Positions 1 through 9,967 of a stretch of DNA of 64,000 nucleotides are shown one piece after another. The translations under genes were made by a program, and so were the position numbers. This DNA is from Cladobotryum mycophilum (taxonomy: Eukaryota; Ascomycota; Sordariomycetes; Hypocreales; Hypocreaceae), in the NCBI GenBank assembly GCA_036429605.1, contig JAVFKD010000016.1:2852001-2916000 (forward strand). Direction: 5' to 3'. Each line of letters starts with the position of its first letter. Within the stretch, counting starts at the first letter, position 1. Below the pieces are notes generated by a model. The model worked only from the letters and a program-made list of their open reading frames with translations. It did no database searches and had not been told where the DNA came from.

Positions 1-1456
1 GGACAGCTTGACTCTGTGAACTATTCAAGACGAGAGGACTGGGTAGAGGCTTACGCTTCAAGGGCTGCACTCGAGTCCTCATTTCTTCGGGGCTTAAGAT
101 CTTGAGGTGCTGATCTGAGGGTGAGTCACTACCTGGGGGTAGGAGCGACGGTTCCATGTCTCTGCGGTCTTTTTCTATTTTGGCTGCTGCCGAGAGACCG
201 AGAGTAGGAATTCTGTCAAGAAGGTTGCTCTTGCTAGCTCCATCCAACACGGGGCCTGAAATCGCTACCTTGTCCCCCTTTTTTCTCCCCATTTCAAAGG
301 CTTTCTTTGTCCATTGCTGTATGATGATTGGTGTGGTCGGCGTTCTCATAGGGGGAAACAACCTTCCCTCTACGGGCACGCCGCCTATACCTTTCATTGC
401 CTGTCCGACGGGCGGCTGGCTGATGAGGGGGAGACGCCTAGGAATTCTTGGTAGAGAATCTGACTGACCGCTACGATTTGATGTTTGCGACGTGGTTGGA
501 GTGTGTCGATGGAAATCTTTCTTCTGAACGCGTTGGGGCACTGTTTGCCAGGTAAAGAGGCTGGTAACCAGCATCAAAGTTCCTTGGAAATATTAGCAAC
601 TACTCAAAGCGGAAGATGTCGCGTTGTTTACCTATCAACAAGAGAAGACCAATTGAAGGGAGCACTGTTCGTAAGACTAGACTGGTAGACTTGATCCCAA
701 GAGACATGGGAATACTAAGCTGGGGTCGGCACATCAGTACATATACTGCTTTCACTGAGGAAAAAAGGTACTTACACCAGTCCAAATACCCATCCCAAGT
801 GTAACTAAGAAGACGGATTTAGAGCTAGCCAGGCTTCTCCAAGTTCCTTGCGTATCCTTTGACTGTACAGCAAGGCAGGCCATCGTCGATAGAGATAGAA
901 CGATGAGTGCGTCGATGCCAACTAGGACAATTCCTAGCGGAAGCATGACATTATTGGCAACGCAAACGGGTCGGAAGTCTGGCCGCTGAGCTCCTACCAC
1001 AACACCACCGACAATCAATCGTAAGATGAGGGCGGCTTGAAGAGGAAGAGAGCTCTTGGAGAGCTTATATCCACCAGTGACACCCCAAAGGGCATATTGC
1101 TCCAACATGGTACGTGCCAGTTGGTCGAAAGCGGCAGTGAAGGCAATAACAACTTGACAGGCCAATACTGCATTGCCTTTGATAAGAGTCGAAGCGAGGC
1201 CAAATGAAGCCCAGAGAGAGGAAGCGATTAAGAAGAGGACGAGAACCAGTCTCCGGCCATCTCCAAGCGATGCTGCGTCATTCTTCCTTATGCAGAGAAT
1301 GATGGATCCTGTAGACGCAAGTATGACCAAGACGCTATTCCACTCGGATGGTTAGCAATATGCATACAAGAGAACTGTCATGGCTCAGCGGATATGAGGG
1401 CTGACGAACAAGACGACGGTCGCGATCAAGGCCGCAGCATTACCGGAGGCGGCCAT
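1..1456 (-). CDS. Fungal seven-TM integral membrane protein with long cytoplasmic tail (3' partial)
   Basis: Four exons on the minus strand: 1456-1406, 1342-776, 719-632 and 582-1, the last running off the window edge with no stop. The introns are 63, 56 and 49 nt, and all phases agree. About 429 residues are visible. Hydrophobic segments at roughly 5-35, 45-65, 75-97, 115-135, 148-170, 190-215 and 220-250 give seven likely membrane spans. They are followed by a polar tail of about 180 residues rich in Pro, Ser and Lys, which is the layout of fungal receptor-like membrane proteins. I do not recognise a named family and see no catalytic motif. The start at 1456 is the first ATG in frame. The open frame continues upstream to a good acceptor (pyrimidines then TTTAG, near 1494), so a short 5' exon may be missing. 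It is divergent from the flavoprotein gene at 3390. Confidence 0.62.
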
Positions 1457-3389
1457 GCCTGCAACCTTTGCGGACGGGATGAAAGACCAAAGCTAAAGAA
1501 TCGAATACCCAATCAATGGGAGTAGAAATTAAAACTATTAAAAAAAGAAGGGTGATGGCTCATCAATAATGCGAGTGAGTCATGCTGTATCCCAGCAAGT
1601 CGTCAAGACTGTATAATAGAAAGCAATGCCTCCCGAGGCAAAGCAGAGCAAAGCAGAGCAAAGCAAGCAAGCAAGCCAAGCGAAAAAGAAAAAGAGAAGA
1701 AAAAGAGAGAAGGACGATAGCAAAAGAGAAACTGCAGCGACCGAGTGGCATCTTGAACGAAAAGCTGTAACACGCTTCACCGGCGCTTGTCGATGCCACA
1801 GACAGCCTGAGATACATTGCAACACCCACCCAACCGAGCGAGCGAACGAACAAAGACAAATCCATCTATCAGGAGGAAAGGTATCATCGTGCCCTCTGCA
1901 GGCCCATGGGATACCTGACACACTCAAGAGTCTCATGAGATTGTCCATGCGCTGCGTCTCCGAAACGGCGAGTCCAAGGTGTTGATTGGGTGGGTGAGCG
2001 GGCAAAGACTTGGGGTTTGGAGTCTGTCGTTTCAGGTGAAACACCAACTGTCAGCAATCGTGTGGCATCTGCGACAGGTTTGGGGCAGAGCTAAGCAAGC
2101 AAGTACTTGGACCCCTCATTTGCGTTGGGAGGAGGAGAAGAAGTAGAAGAAGCAGTTTTGGAATCCATCATGGAATGTCGCCATGATGATGGATGGATGG
2201 ATGGGTGAGTGAGTAGTTCGTTGGTGGTTGGTGGTTGACAACTTGTTGAAGAGGAGGCTTGCAGTAGTACTGGTGATGGTGGGCGGGATGAGTGGCTACG
2301 AGATGCTCACTCAGCAAAGCATCATGAATGTAATGACTTGTAGCTTTGTATCTTTGTGTATTGTACTACTGCTAAGGTACCTGTATCTTCAACCTGAGGA
2401 AGGAGCAGCAGTTGAAAATTTTCATTGCCTTTTTTTTTTTTTTTTTTTTTTAAAAAGAAATGACATCATTTGAACACATCATTTTTATTTTGGCACAACA
2501 TCGTGATGATGATACCTAGATAGATAATAGGCACTTGTGGTTGTGGTGAATAAATGTCACAAGATACCTATTCTCCGATGTAAGCCGTTGCATTCCATTC
2601 ATGATAACCTCTTATAGACAAGGTTAGTAATTAGTCATGGGATTCGAACAAGGACTTGATTCAAAACGGAGGGTCCGTCTATTATCTGCTTCCATCTCGC
2701 ATGAGGATGACACATGACTCGCATCAAAAGGCAAGGTGTAGGTAATGCACCTCCAATGCCGATATCGTCTCTCTCCGACATCGTGTAGCCCTACATGCAT
2801 ACACATACACTAACAGCCAACAAGTCATTCACGCCCTTGGACAAGATCAGGCAATTCCGTCAAAAAGACAAAAAAAAAAAAAACGACAAATGCATGCACC
2901 TCCATTGGTTCATAATCCTTCCGTGATGTGCAAACTTGCCTTTAGAGGTCTAGGCTCGCGTGGGCTTTTTGTTGCATGGCCGAGAGGGCGTCCGTCCGGC
3001 CCCGCAGTCTCGACTGTCGCCTTGCAGCCGACGTGCATGACCTTTTGCAAGCCCCCGCTCTCTTTTATGTGTTGCTTTTGATGTTGAGATAGAGATAAAG
3101 CAATCAACATCACATCTACATGAAGCCTACATCGAGGCACATCAAGGCACATGAGGCCTGCAGATGGCAAGGTATGCATCGTTGACTCAGACATAACTCG
3201 ATTCGGCATATCCTACAACTACCGAGTTTGTTGTTATATATTTTATATGAGTATACATACATACATACATATATATATACTTCAGATCGCCTTGCCACTT
3301 ATTAGTGATACAGCATCAACAAGACACCAGCATCAACAACTACTTACAACCTCCCTAAACAACATCAGCCTCGCATTCATTCCATCACA
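1457..3389. other. Divergent intergenic region
   Basis: This region lies between the seven-TM gene and the flavoprotein gene, transcribed away from each other, so it should hold both promoters. It holds a 10-bp direct repeat (AAAGCAGAGC, about 2.5 copies near 1641-1675), short GGAT repeats near 2189-2204, a run of 22 T at 2430-2451, a run of A near 2870-2883 and a CATA/TA microsatellite at about 3251-3279. I see no credible gene. The open frames at 1580-2047 are low-complexity and overlap on both strands. Confidence 0.6.
2430..2451. repeat. Poly-T tract (22 T)
   Basis: An uninterrupted run of 22 T, the longest homopolymer in this intergenic region. Its exact length is unreliable given the homopolymer indels elsewhere in this assembly. 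Confidence 0.9.
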
Positions 3390-4284
3390 ATGGGCCGCCA
3401 CGAACTCGAATACCCAAAAGACGCCACAAACCTCGTCAAGAGGCACGGCGAACGAGGTACCTCTATCCCAAAATCCATCACTCACTCAATCACAAAGCAA
3501 TCTTGTAAAACTAACAACATACAACCTCCTTCCACCAGGCTCATATGCTCTTGAAAAGATTCACGGCCTCATCAACTCCTCCCAGCTCCTCAATGTCTCC
3601 TTCAACCCCCTTCCTCCCCCTTCCCCGTAATCCTCCCCATGATCGGCCAGATGGGCTCCTTCGAGCGTCCCAGCGCTGACCTCGGCGACCCCCTGGACCT
3701 CTACCTCCACGGCTACGTCTCCTCCCGCATGATGAACCTCTCCCGCGCCGCCACCAAGGACGCCGCCGCCCCCCTCAGCCGAGAGCGCAACCACCCCCGG
3801 AATGCCGGTCTGCATCGCCGCCTCCCACGTCGACGGCCTCATCCTCGCCCTCTCCTCCTTCAGCCACAGCTACAACTACCGCTCCGCCGTCCTCTTCGGC
3901 CACGCCACCCTCGTCGAGAACCCGGAGGAGAAGCTCTACGCCATGGAAATTATCACCAACAGCGTCGTGCCCTCCCGCTGGAAGCACACCCGCCTGCCCC
4001 CCACCAACGCCGAGATGCAGAGCACCAGCATCCTCAGGGTCAAAATCTCTTCCGGCAGCGCCAAGTTTCGCGACGGGGGCGTCCTCGACGACAGGCATGA
4101 TCTGGAGAATGAGCAGATCCAGGACGAGATTTGGACAGGCGTGTTGCCCGTGTACCAGGTGATTGGGGAGCCTATTCCGTCTGGACACAACAGGATTGAG
4201 GTTCCTGCTCACGTCTCCGACTTTGTCAAGGATTCCAACACCGACAACAAGGAGTATTCCCTTGAGGCTGCCGCGAAGAAATAA
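3390..4284 (+). CDS. FMN-binding split-barrel (pyridoxamine-phosphate-oxidase-like, NimA-related) protein, two apparent indels
   Basis: Exon 1 is 3390-3456 and exon 2 is 3539-4284, with an 82-nt intron and matched phase. The protein starts MGRHELEYPKDATNLVKRHG, typical of fungal flavin-nucleotide-binding proteins of the Pyridox_ox_2 family, which are related to bacterial 5-nitroimidazole-resistance proteins. Other family hallmarks are GSYALEKIH, LPMIGQMGSF, LYLHGYVSSRMMNL, CIAASHVDGLILAL, HSYNYRSAVLFG and ITNSVVPSRW. Read as given, exon 2 stops at 3628-3630. Adding one C to the run at 3606-3610 and removing one C from the run at 3769-3774 restores an uninterrupted 270-residue frame through all the conserved blocks, with no net length change. 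The probable role is FMN-dependent oxidoreductase or flavin binding; the substrate is unknown. It converges with the gene at 4840. Confidence 0.85.
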
Positions 4285-4839
4285 AGAATTATGAAAAGGA
4301 TGTTAGGGGGAGATACTAGGGGGAGGATACTAGGGGGAGTAAAGTTGGACTGAATTTCTGTCCAGTGTTTTCACTTTTTTTGTTGTTTATATTGTTGGAC
4401 GTAAAACGTCCGTAACAGACCCTTCAACAGGGGACGTCCCCTTTCAACTGGGACAAAATAAACAAGCATGCTGTTTTTTGTTTTAACCTATTTTCTAAAA
4501 TAATGTGCTGTAGGTCCATTCGAAAGGGTGAACTGAGAGATATCGAAATGGAGCCGTCGGAGCTGAAACAGTATCATTGTGATAAAAAAGAACATGTGTA
4601 TTTGAAGATATAATAAGGGTATGAGGTCAGGATATATCGTGTCGAAGCTGATTACTGAAGTAACAGACCCCTTTTCTATTGCATCAAAGTACCCATTATG
4701 AAATGTCCGATTGTCTGATTCATCACGATAAACAGAAACAGCTTCACCCCCTAATGGCTAGAAAGAAACAAGTAACATTCATAATTTCATGAAAATATAC
4801 CCATAACGTATTCACAAATCCCAGAAATCTACAGCCTCT
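4285..4839. other. Convergent intergenic region with a short tandem repeat
   Basis: The 3' ends of two convergent genes meet here. Two to three copies of a 14-bp G-rich unit (GGGGGAGATACTA and variants) lie at about 4305-4339 just after the flavoprotein stop. An AATAAA at 4457-4462 could be a polyadenylation signal. I see no gene. Confidence 0.6.
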
Positions 4840-6697
4840 TCACCAATTCTCCCAAAACGACGCCGGGAGAACGGTCCTCATAATCGTCCAGTGCCCCGCC
4901 GCGCTCTGCTTGTGCCATTTCATCACCTTGCTCGTCTCATTTCTCCGCAAGAGGCCGTAGCTCTGGTCGGCGATGAAATCCTGCGACTGCACCTCGAACT
5001 GGGGCCGTATGTACGCGTACCTGGCCCGGCTGTTTAGAAAGTCGGCCTCGACGGGCTCGCGGAACGTCAACGGCGTCTCCGTCTTGATGCAGAAGATGAC
5101 CATGTTGGTGAAATCCGAGCCGGTCTTGGCGAAGATTTCGGGATCCTGGGGGTTCTCGCGGTAGATGCGGCAACTAGGGAAGACGGTTTGGATGGTCTCG
5201 AGGATAATCTTGGGAGTGGGCAGGACTAAATCCCCAGCATAATTCTACCACGCACACGTTAGCAGTCTGCACGCTTTAAGAGACAAACAGAAAAGGCCTC
5301 ACAATTACAACAACGCCATCAGGCTTCAGCAGCGCATGGAGATTCTGGAAAAACTCAAGAGTAAAGAGGTCCACAGGCTCTGCGCCACCGGTGAAGACGT
5401 CGTGAACAATGTAATCATACGTCTTCTCCGCTTCCTCGACAAGTTGGGCAGTGTAGGCGACTGCATCCTCAATAACAGCCGGGTTATTCTCCTTGAGCTG
5501 GAAATACTGCAACGCAAAGTCATAGACTGCAGGGTCAATCTCTACAACAGTAGTATCGATGCCGTGAGCCACAAGAGCTGATGGAAGGTTACCAATGCCC
5601 AAGCCGCTGCATAAATGTCAGTCAGCCAAAAACTAAAGTCTATACAGAACGAAGGCACTTACATGACGAGCGCGTTAGCGTCACTATCGACAAGCGGCTC
5701 TTCCCTCTCTACAAGTCGCACGGCCTCCAGCATAACGAAAACGCTATACACAGGCTCTGTCACATTCTCCCCGCGAAAGTCAAACCAATCCCCCCAGAAT
5801 GCTATGATCAGCTCTCATCACTCTCGCCATATCTCTCACATTCTGTGTCACCGAGATGTATCCCGTTATAGACTCACGGCGATCCAACAGCATCCACTGA
5901 TTATCAATCATCGTGCCGTTGAGGGCAGAAGTGCCCGCAGGAGTAAACACATGCGTGTTAATCATCGCCGTGTGAATCAATGCCGGCAAGGTCAGCACAA
6001 GATACACCGACGGCGCAAACACAGTGTAGGCCGCTGCCAATACCAACTCCAACCCCATGCGAGTGTAGGCGAAGCTCTCTCCAATGTGTAGCGCCAGGTG
6101 TTTCGCAGATACACGCTCTACCGTCGTAAGCATCCACCAGGACCAAAGGCCCGGCGCCGCCTCCGCAACGAACTTGGGTAGGAGACTAAAATCAGCCCCC
6201 TCGAGATAATCTGCCACAGAGGAAGCCGTGAAGATGGCTAGAGGGACCAACGTCGCCGCCTCGGTCGCCGCAGGACCCCATTGCGCCCTGAGAGTTTGGC
6301 TGAGACCAAACAGGTAGAACTGTATCGTGGGAACATAGATGGCGATCAATGGCAGAAGCTTTGCCGGCTTGATGGGTAACAATTGTCGAAACGCTAGGTT
6401 CCCAGCCCAGCCGATAAAACAGCCAATCATCAACGCCTGAGAATGGTATGTCGTCGACGGTATGGACCCATACACGGGCGACAAGGCAAGCTGCGAGACA
6501 TTCGAGTAGATGCCCAACAGAGCCAGCAAGATGGTGCTCTTGGTATGAATCACAAGCTGCCCCAGCACACGCCTCGCCCCAGTATCGCTCCTCGCCTTGG
6601 ACGCCAGATCCTTGAGCTCCTTCTCAAATCTCTCTGGTGTAGATTCCTCCCCAAGGCTACCCTTCTTTTTCGACCCTTGTGCCTTTGATTGTGGCAT
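4840..6697 (-). CDS. Membrane-anchored spermidine/spermine synthase-fold protein (one apparent indel)
   Basis: Three exons on the minus strand: 6697-5663, 5606-5303 and 5244-4840, with introns of 56 and 58 nt. Corrected length is 580 residues. The N-terminal half has about five or six hydrophobic segments (residues 45-300). The C-terminal half is a Rossmann methyltransferase-like domain of the spermidine synthase family: glycine-rich loop in GLGIGNLP, acidic ribose-binding end in VVEIDP, then EDAVAY and YDYIVHDVFTGGAEP. The usual polyamine-site context (DSSDP) is replaced by HDVFTGG, so true aminopropyltransferase activity is doubtful. Transfer to another acceptor, or methyltransfer, is equally possible. 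As given, the frame breaks at a run of 6 C (5790-5795); five restore it, with matched splice phases and family-like sequence. The start MPQSKAQ is chosen because the upstream extension lies in the untranslated-looking T-rich leader. Confidence 0.83.
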
Positions 6698-7675
6698 CTT
6701 TTTTTTTTTTGTATGTTGGACGGACCAACTTACAATTAATTCCCCCGCCGGAAATGAAGGTATACAAAAGTCCGGTTTATGTCTTGACTTGCGAAAGGAG
6801 ATGAAAATGAAACAAGGTGAGACAATGGAAGAATTTCGTGCTTCAAATGGCCAGCATCTGAGGCTTTGGTGGTATGTGGGATAATACTTCAACCTGGCTT
6901 CAATGTTCATGAAACGTGGATTGGCAAGCTCAATCTCCAGAGCTTGGTGTGGCTAGGTCAAGTGGCAGTGCATGGTGTGGCGCAAACATCTCCCAGCATC
7001 CTCCGCACATGCTGGGCCAGAGCCCATAACATAGGAAGTCGATTCAAATTGGTTTTATTTTAAATTGCAATCGATATTTCAAAGATCCTACAGCAAAAAA
7101 GTTAAAAATAGGGGATTCATAGGGGTTGGTGTTTTCGCCATTCGTCACATGTTGGAAGTCTCTCATCATTACCAGTTCTGAAATATTGCACCATACAGCA
7201 AACCCACCACACCATCGCACAGAATTTATCACAACAGACATAATCCATACTTGACACATAATGGATCATAAAACTTGAACCATAGCAACCCAAGGGCCCT
7301 GAAAAGAGTGCCCCATTCTATTCAAAACTATCACCTCGTCATGAGCACCAAAAGACAGTCTCAACGAGGAGAGCCACTTGTTTTGGCTCTTCAACCCATC
7401 CTACTTCTTCTTTGAACGCCAAAGACACGTTCGAATCCCCGCTGGCCTTCGAATTGGTATCCCCTTCAATGGTAACCCCATCCAAGAAAATGCTAAACAG
7501 GAAAATAAGACAGCAAGGGAAAAAAGACAGGAAACTCCTCTATCGGGCCATGGTCGGAAGATGCAATAGTGACAGAACCGCCCTCGAATACCCCTAATAA
7601 CCCAACCCAGTCGTGTATGCGTTTGTTTTATTTTCATTTCCATATTCGTTCATTCATATTACTCGTCGTCCGTTC
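6698..7675. other. Intergenic region
   Basis: This region separates the 5' end of the spermidine-synthase-fold gene from the 3' end of the zinc-cluster regulator. There is a short A/T-run leader just upstream of 6697. I see no credible gene or RNA. A GTTCGAATCC-like motif at 7429-7438 does not have a pairing T-stem. Confidence 0.55.
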
Positions 7676-9967
7676 TCATATGGGAGTCGCGTAATCATCG
7701 TCCATGCCATCACTACTGTCCGATTCACTCTCCGGGCTTTGAACACCGCTGACATCTGTGCTGGCTAGGTTGCTAAAACTCCCGAGAATACTCGCTCCCC
7801 CAGAAAATGAACCAGGCCCGGAAGGACCCGAAAAGTCGACCATACTAGTATTGCGGCTCATGGATGGCTTTTCCGGAAGTTGTTTCAAAAGGCCAGTCGA
7901 AATGTCCAACATGGTCATGGCAAACTCAGTCAACCCTTTGCTCTCGCCGGGTTTCGAGCTCACCGATAATGTCCAGCGATATTCGCCGAGTCGGCGCCGA
8001 TACCATTCGGCTTCCTCTCTACCAGGAGAGGTCGCCCAGAGAAGAGATCCGAAAGTGCCGATGAGAGCAAAGTTCGTTTTTGAAGCAAAATACCAGAAAG
8101 ATCGGAGGTGATTCGGTGTCAGACGATTTACAAAATCCATGGCAGAAATAAGGCGGGCCTTTGCGGCACTTCGGCAAATGCTCTGCACATATGCATCTAC
8201 CGATGACGCGTTGGATGCCAGAGATCTGATGATGCGTCTATGAAGGGTGATTTCTGCCGCAAAGTATCCCAGATGCAAGTATCCAACGCACGAAAGTCTT
8301 GCTGATAACCTGCTTGTCGAGTACGAGTCTACTCGGATATTGGCCGGTAACCCGCTATACCACTCCTTAAGCTTTAGCTGGATGGGCTTTGCAAGAGACA
8401 GTACGAGCTGCGTTCCTTGTGCCGCCGCGTTTGACACTGTCTGCATCGCCTGCAAAGTGTAGAACGTGTCAAGAATCTCGGAAACTATCTCTGAGAGCTG
8501 GATAAACCGCGTAAACACCAGTCTCCCTTTCTCGATATCCTGTCGCTCCTCGGTATCGTTCTCGTCCCATTCCACGTCGGGGAAATCATTGGCTCTAAGG
8601 GGTCTAACCGCCCAGTTAGAGGCGAAAATATGCGAGGGTCGACCGTGAACTAGAGCGCCCCATTTATCTTGCATGTACAATGCCCACGCCAGTCTTCGTC
8701 TCAGCCCCTTTTCCCATGGCGGTATTTTCCAGCCAGAGCAATCCAGATGTAGGCCGAGCTCTTGTGCAATAGCAACTAATTGTGCAGTGGGAGCCCATTG
8801 GTCGCCCTCTGGTCTTTGGGACAAGAGAAGTCCGGCCTGGACAGTAGACAGCTTCGGTCGGTACATGGCATCTTCAAGGGTTGCGCGAATAATTCTCTCC
8901 AGCTCCCGCACATCTGGGCGAGGAAGCTGGGCGAGCTCTTCGCTGTGGTCCCACCAGTTAATGGCCAGGATGTACACGGCGGCAAGTATCGGAGGGGAGA
9001 ATTCTCGGTATGATCGTTCGTATTTTTCTAGAAAAACGCCCTTCTGGATGATGGGTAGTCCGGGATGGACTACCTTGAAGTAGAGGTCGATGAGTTTTCG
9101 TCCATGAGGGGCAACGATGGTCTCGATGGCGTCCAGATCATCATTCACGTGTTCATAGCCAGGTGTATTCTGATCCGGTAGCATCAGAAAGGTATCAATG
9201 TCGCTGACCTTGCGGAGGGTGCCACGAGCCAAAAGGCTCTCATCATGGGGGTCAAAGGGGGAGAGGTTGATGAGGGAGGGTTCGAAATCCGTCGTGGGGC
9301 CGATATACTGACTATACCGGTCCTCCTGAAGGCCCAAGGTCCTCTTGAGCATGGTGGGGCCACCGACATTGGCCATGTCTTCCAGGAATGAGCTGCTAGC
9401 AGCGGTACTTGAGAGGCTTGAATTATTATGCTGTTTTCGGCTGGAAATCCCGGGGGAGCTAGAAAGCCAATCATGTGTCAGAGAATGCAAATGTGGAATA
9501 AACAGGTGTTCCCAGGGAACGGGAATTTGGGACCGTGTGGAACGATTCTAGATGAATCTGGGACTGGAAGGGAAAAGCAAGGCAAGGCAAGATACACAAG
9601 ATACGATAAGTACTGACCCTCTTTTGCAGCTGTCATCGGCACAGTCACCACCATTGAGCTTTCTCTTGCGGGTCTGAGGGCTTGGGGACGCTAGGGAGCA
9701 TTCGGCACCGTTAACTTGGCACGGCATACATCCGTCATCATCTTCACTCGTGGTACATCTAGTACCAGAGAAGCGGCATGCCTGGCATGGGGGGATAGCC
9801 GATGCAGTAAAGGAGGCCGAGTCGACCGAACCCCTGCCATGCAGGCTTCCTGGGCCTATCTCGAACCTGTGTGAGCTGTTCTGGCGGCGTGGCAGTGGCT
9901 CTGGCCGAGGGGGTTTGGGAGCTATGGCGATTGGTGCCGTGCGCTGAACGGGAGCGTCGTGTGCCAT
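7676..9967 (-). CDS. tamA: Zn(II)2Cys6 transcription factor, TamA/Dal81-like
   Basis: Two exons on the minus strand, 9967-9618 and 9458-7676, with a 159-nt intron and matched phase; 710 residues. Residues 61-90 hold six cysteines (C61, C64, C71, C80, C83, C90) in the spacing C-X2-C-X6-C-X8-C-X2-C-X6-C of a fungal zinc cluster. The basic residues usual between the second and third cysteines are replaced by RFSGTR, so DNA contact may be weak. A basic patch (RKRKLN) follows at about 100. The large C-terminal part, with RGTLRKVSD, DLYFKVVHP, FSPPILAAVYILAINWWDHS and GWKIPPWEKGLRRRLAW, is a fungal-specific transcription factor domain. It resembles TamA of Aspergillus and Dal81/Uga35 of yeast, co-activators of nitrogen-source genes. 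In A. nidulans the TamA zinc cluster is reported as dispensable, which fits the unusual cluster. Family assignment is from memory of these proteins. Confidence 0.78.

Noticed and set aside
1580..2047. 155-codon minus-strand open frame with hydrophobic runs
   Set aside because: The hydrophobic runs come from C/T-rich simple repeats, and the opposite strand is also open.
3639..4100. Arg/Pro/His-rich alternative frame in the flavoprotein gene
   Set aside because: It begins in the true frame and continues in a wrong one only because of the extra C at 3769-3774.
7425..7442. GTTCGAATCC resembling a tRNA B-box
   Set aside because: Flanking bases do not pair as a T-stem, and no A-box lies upstream at the right distance.
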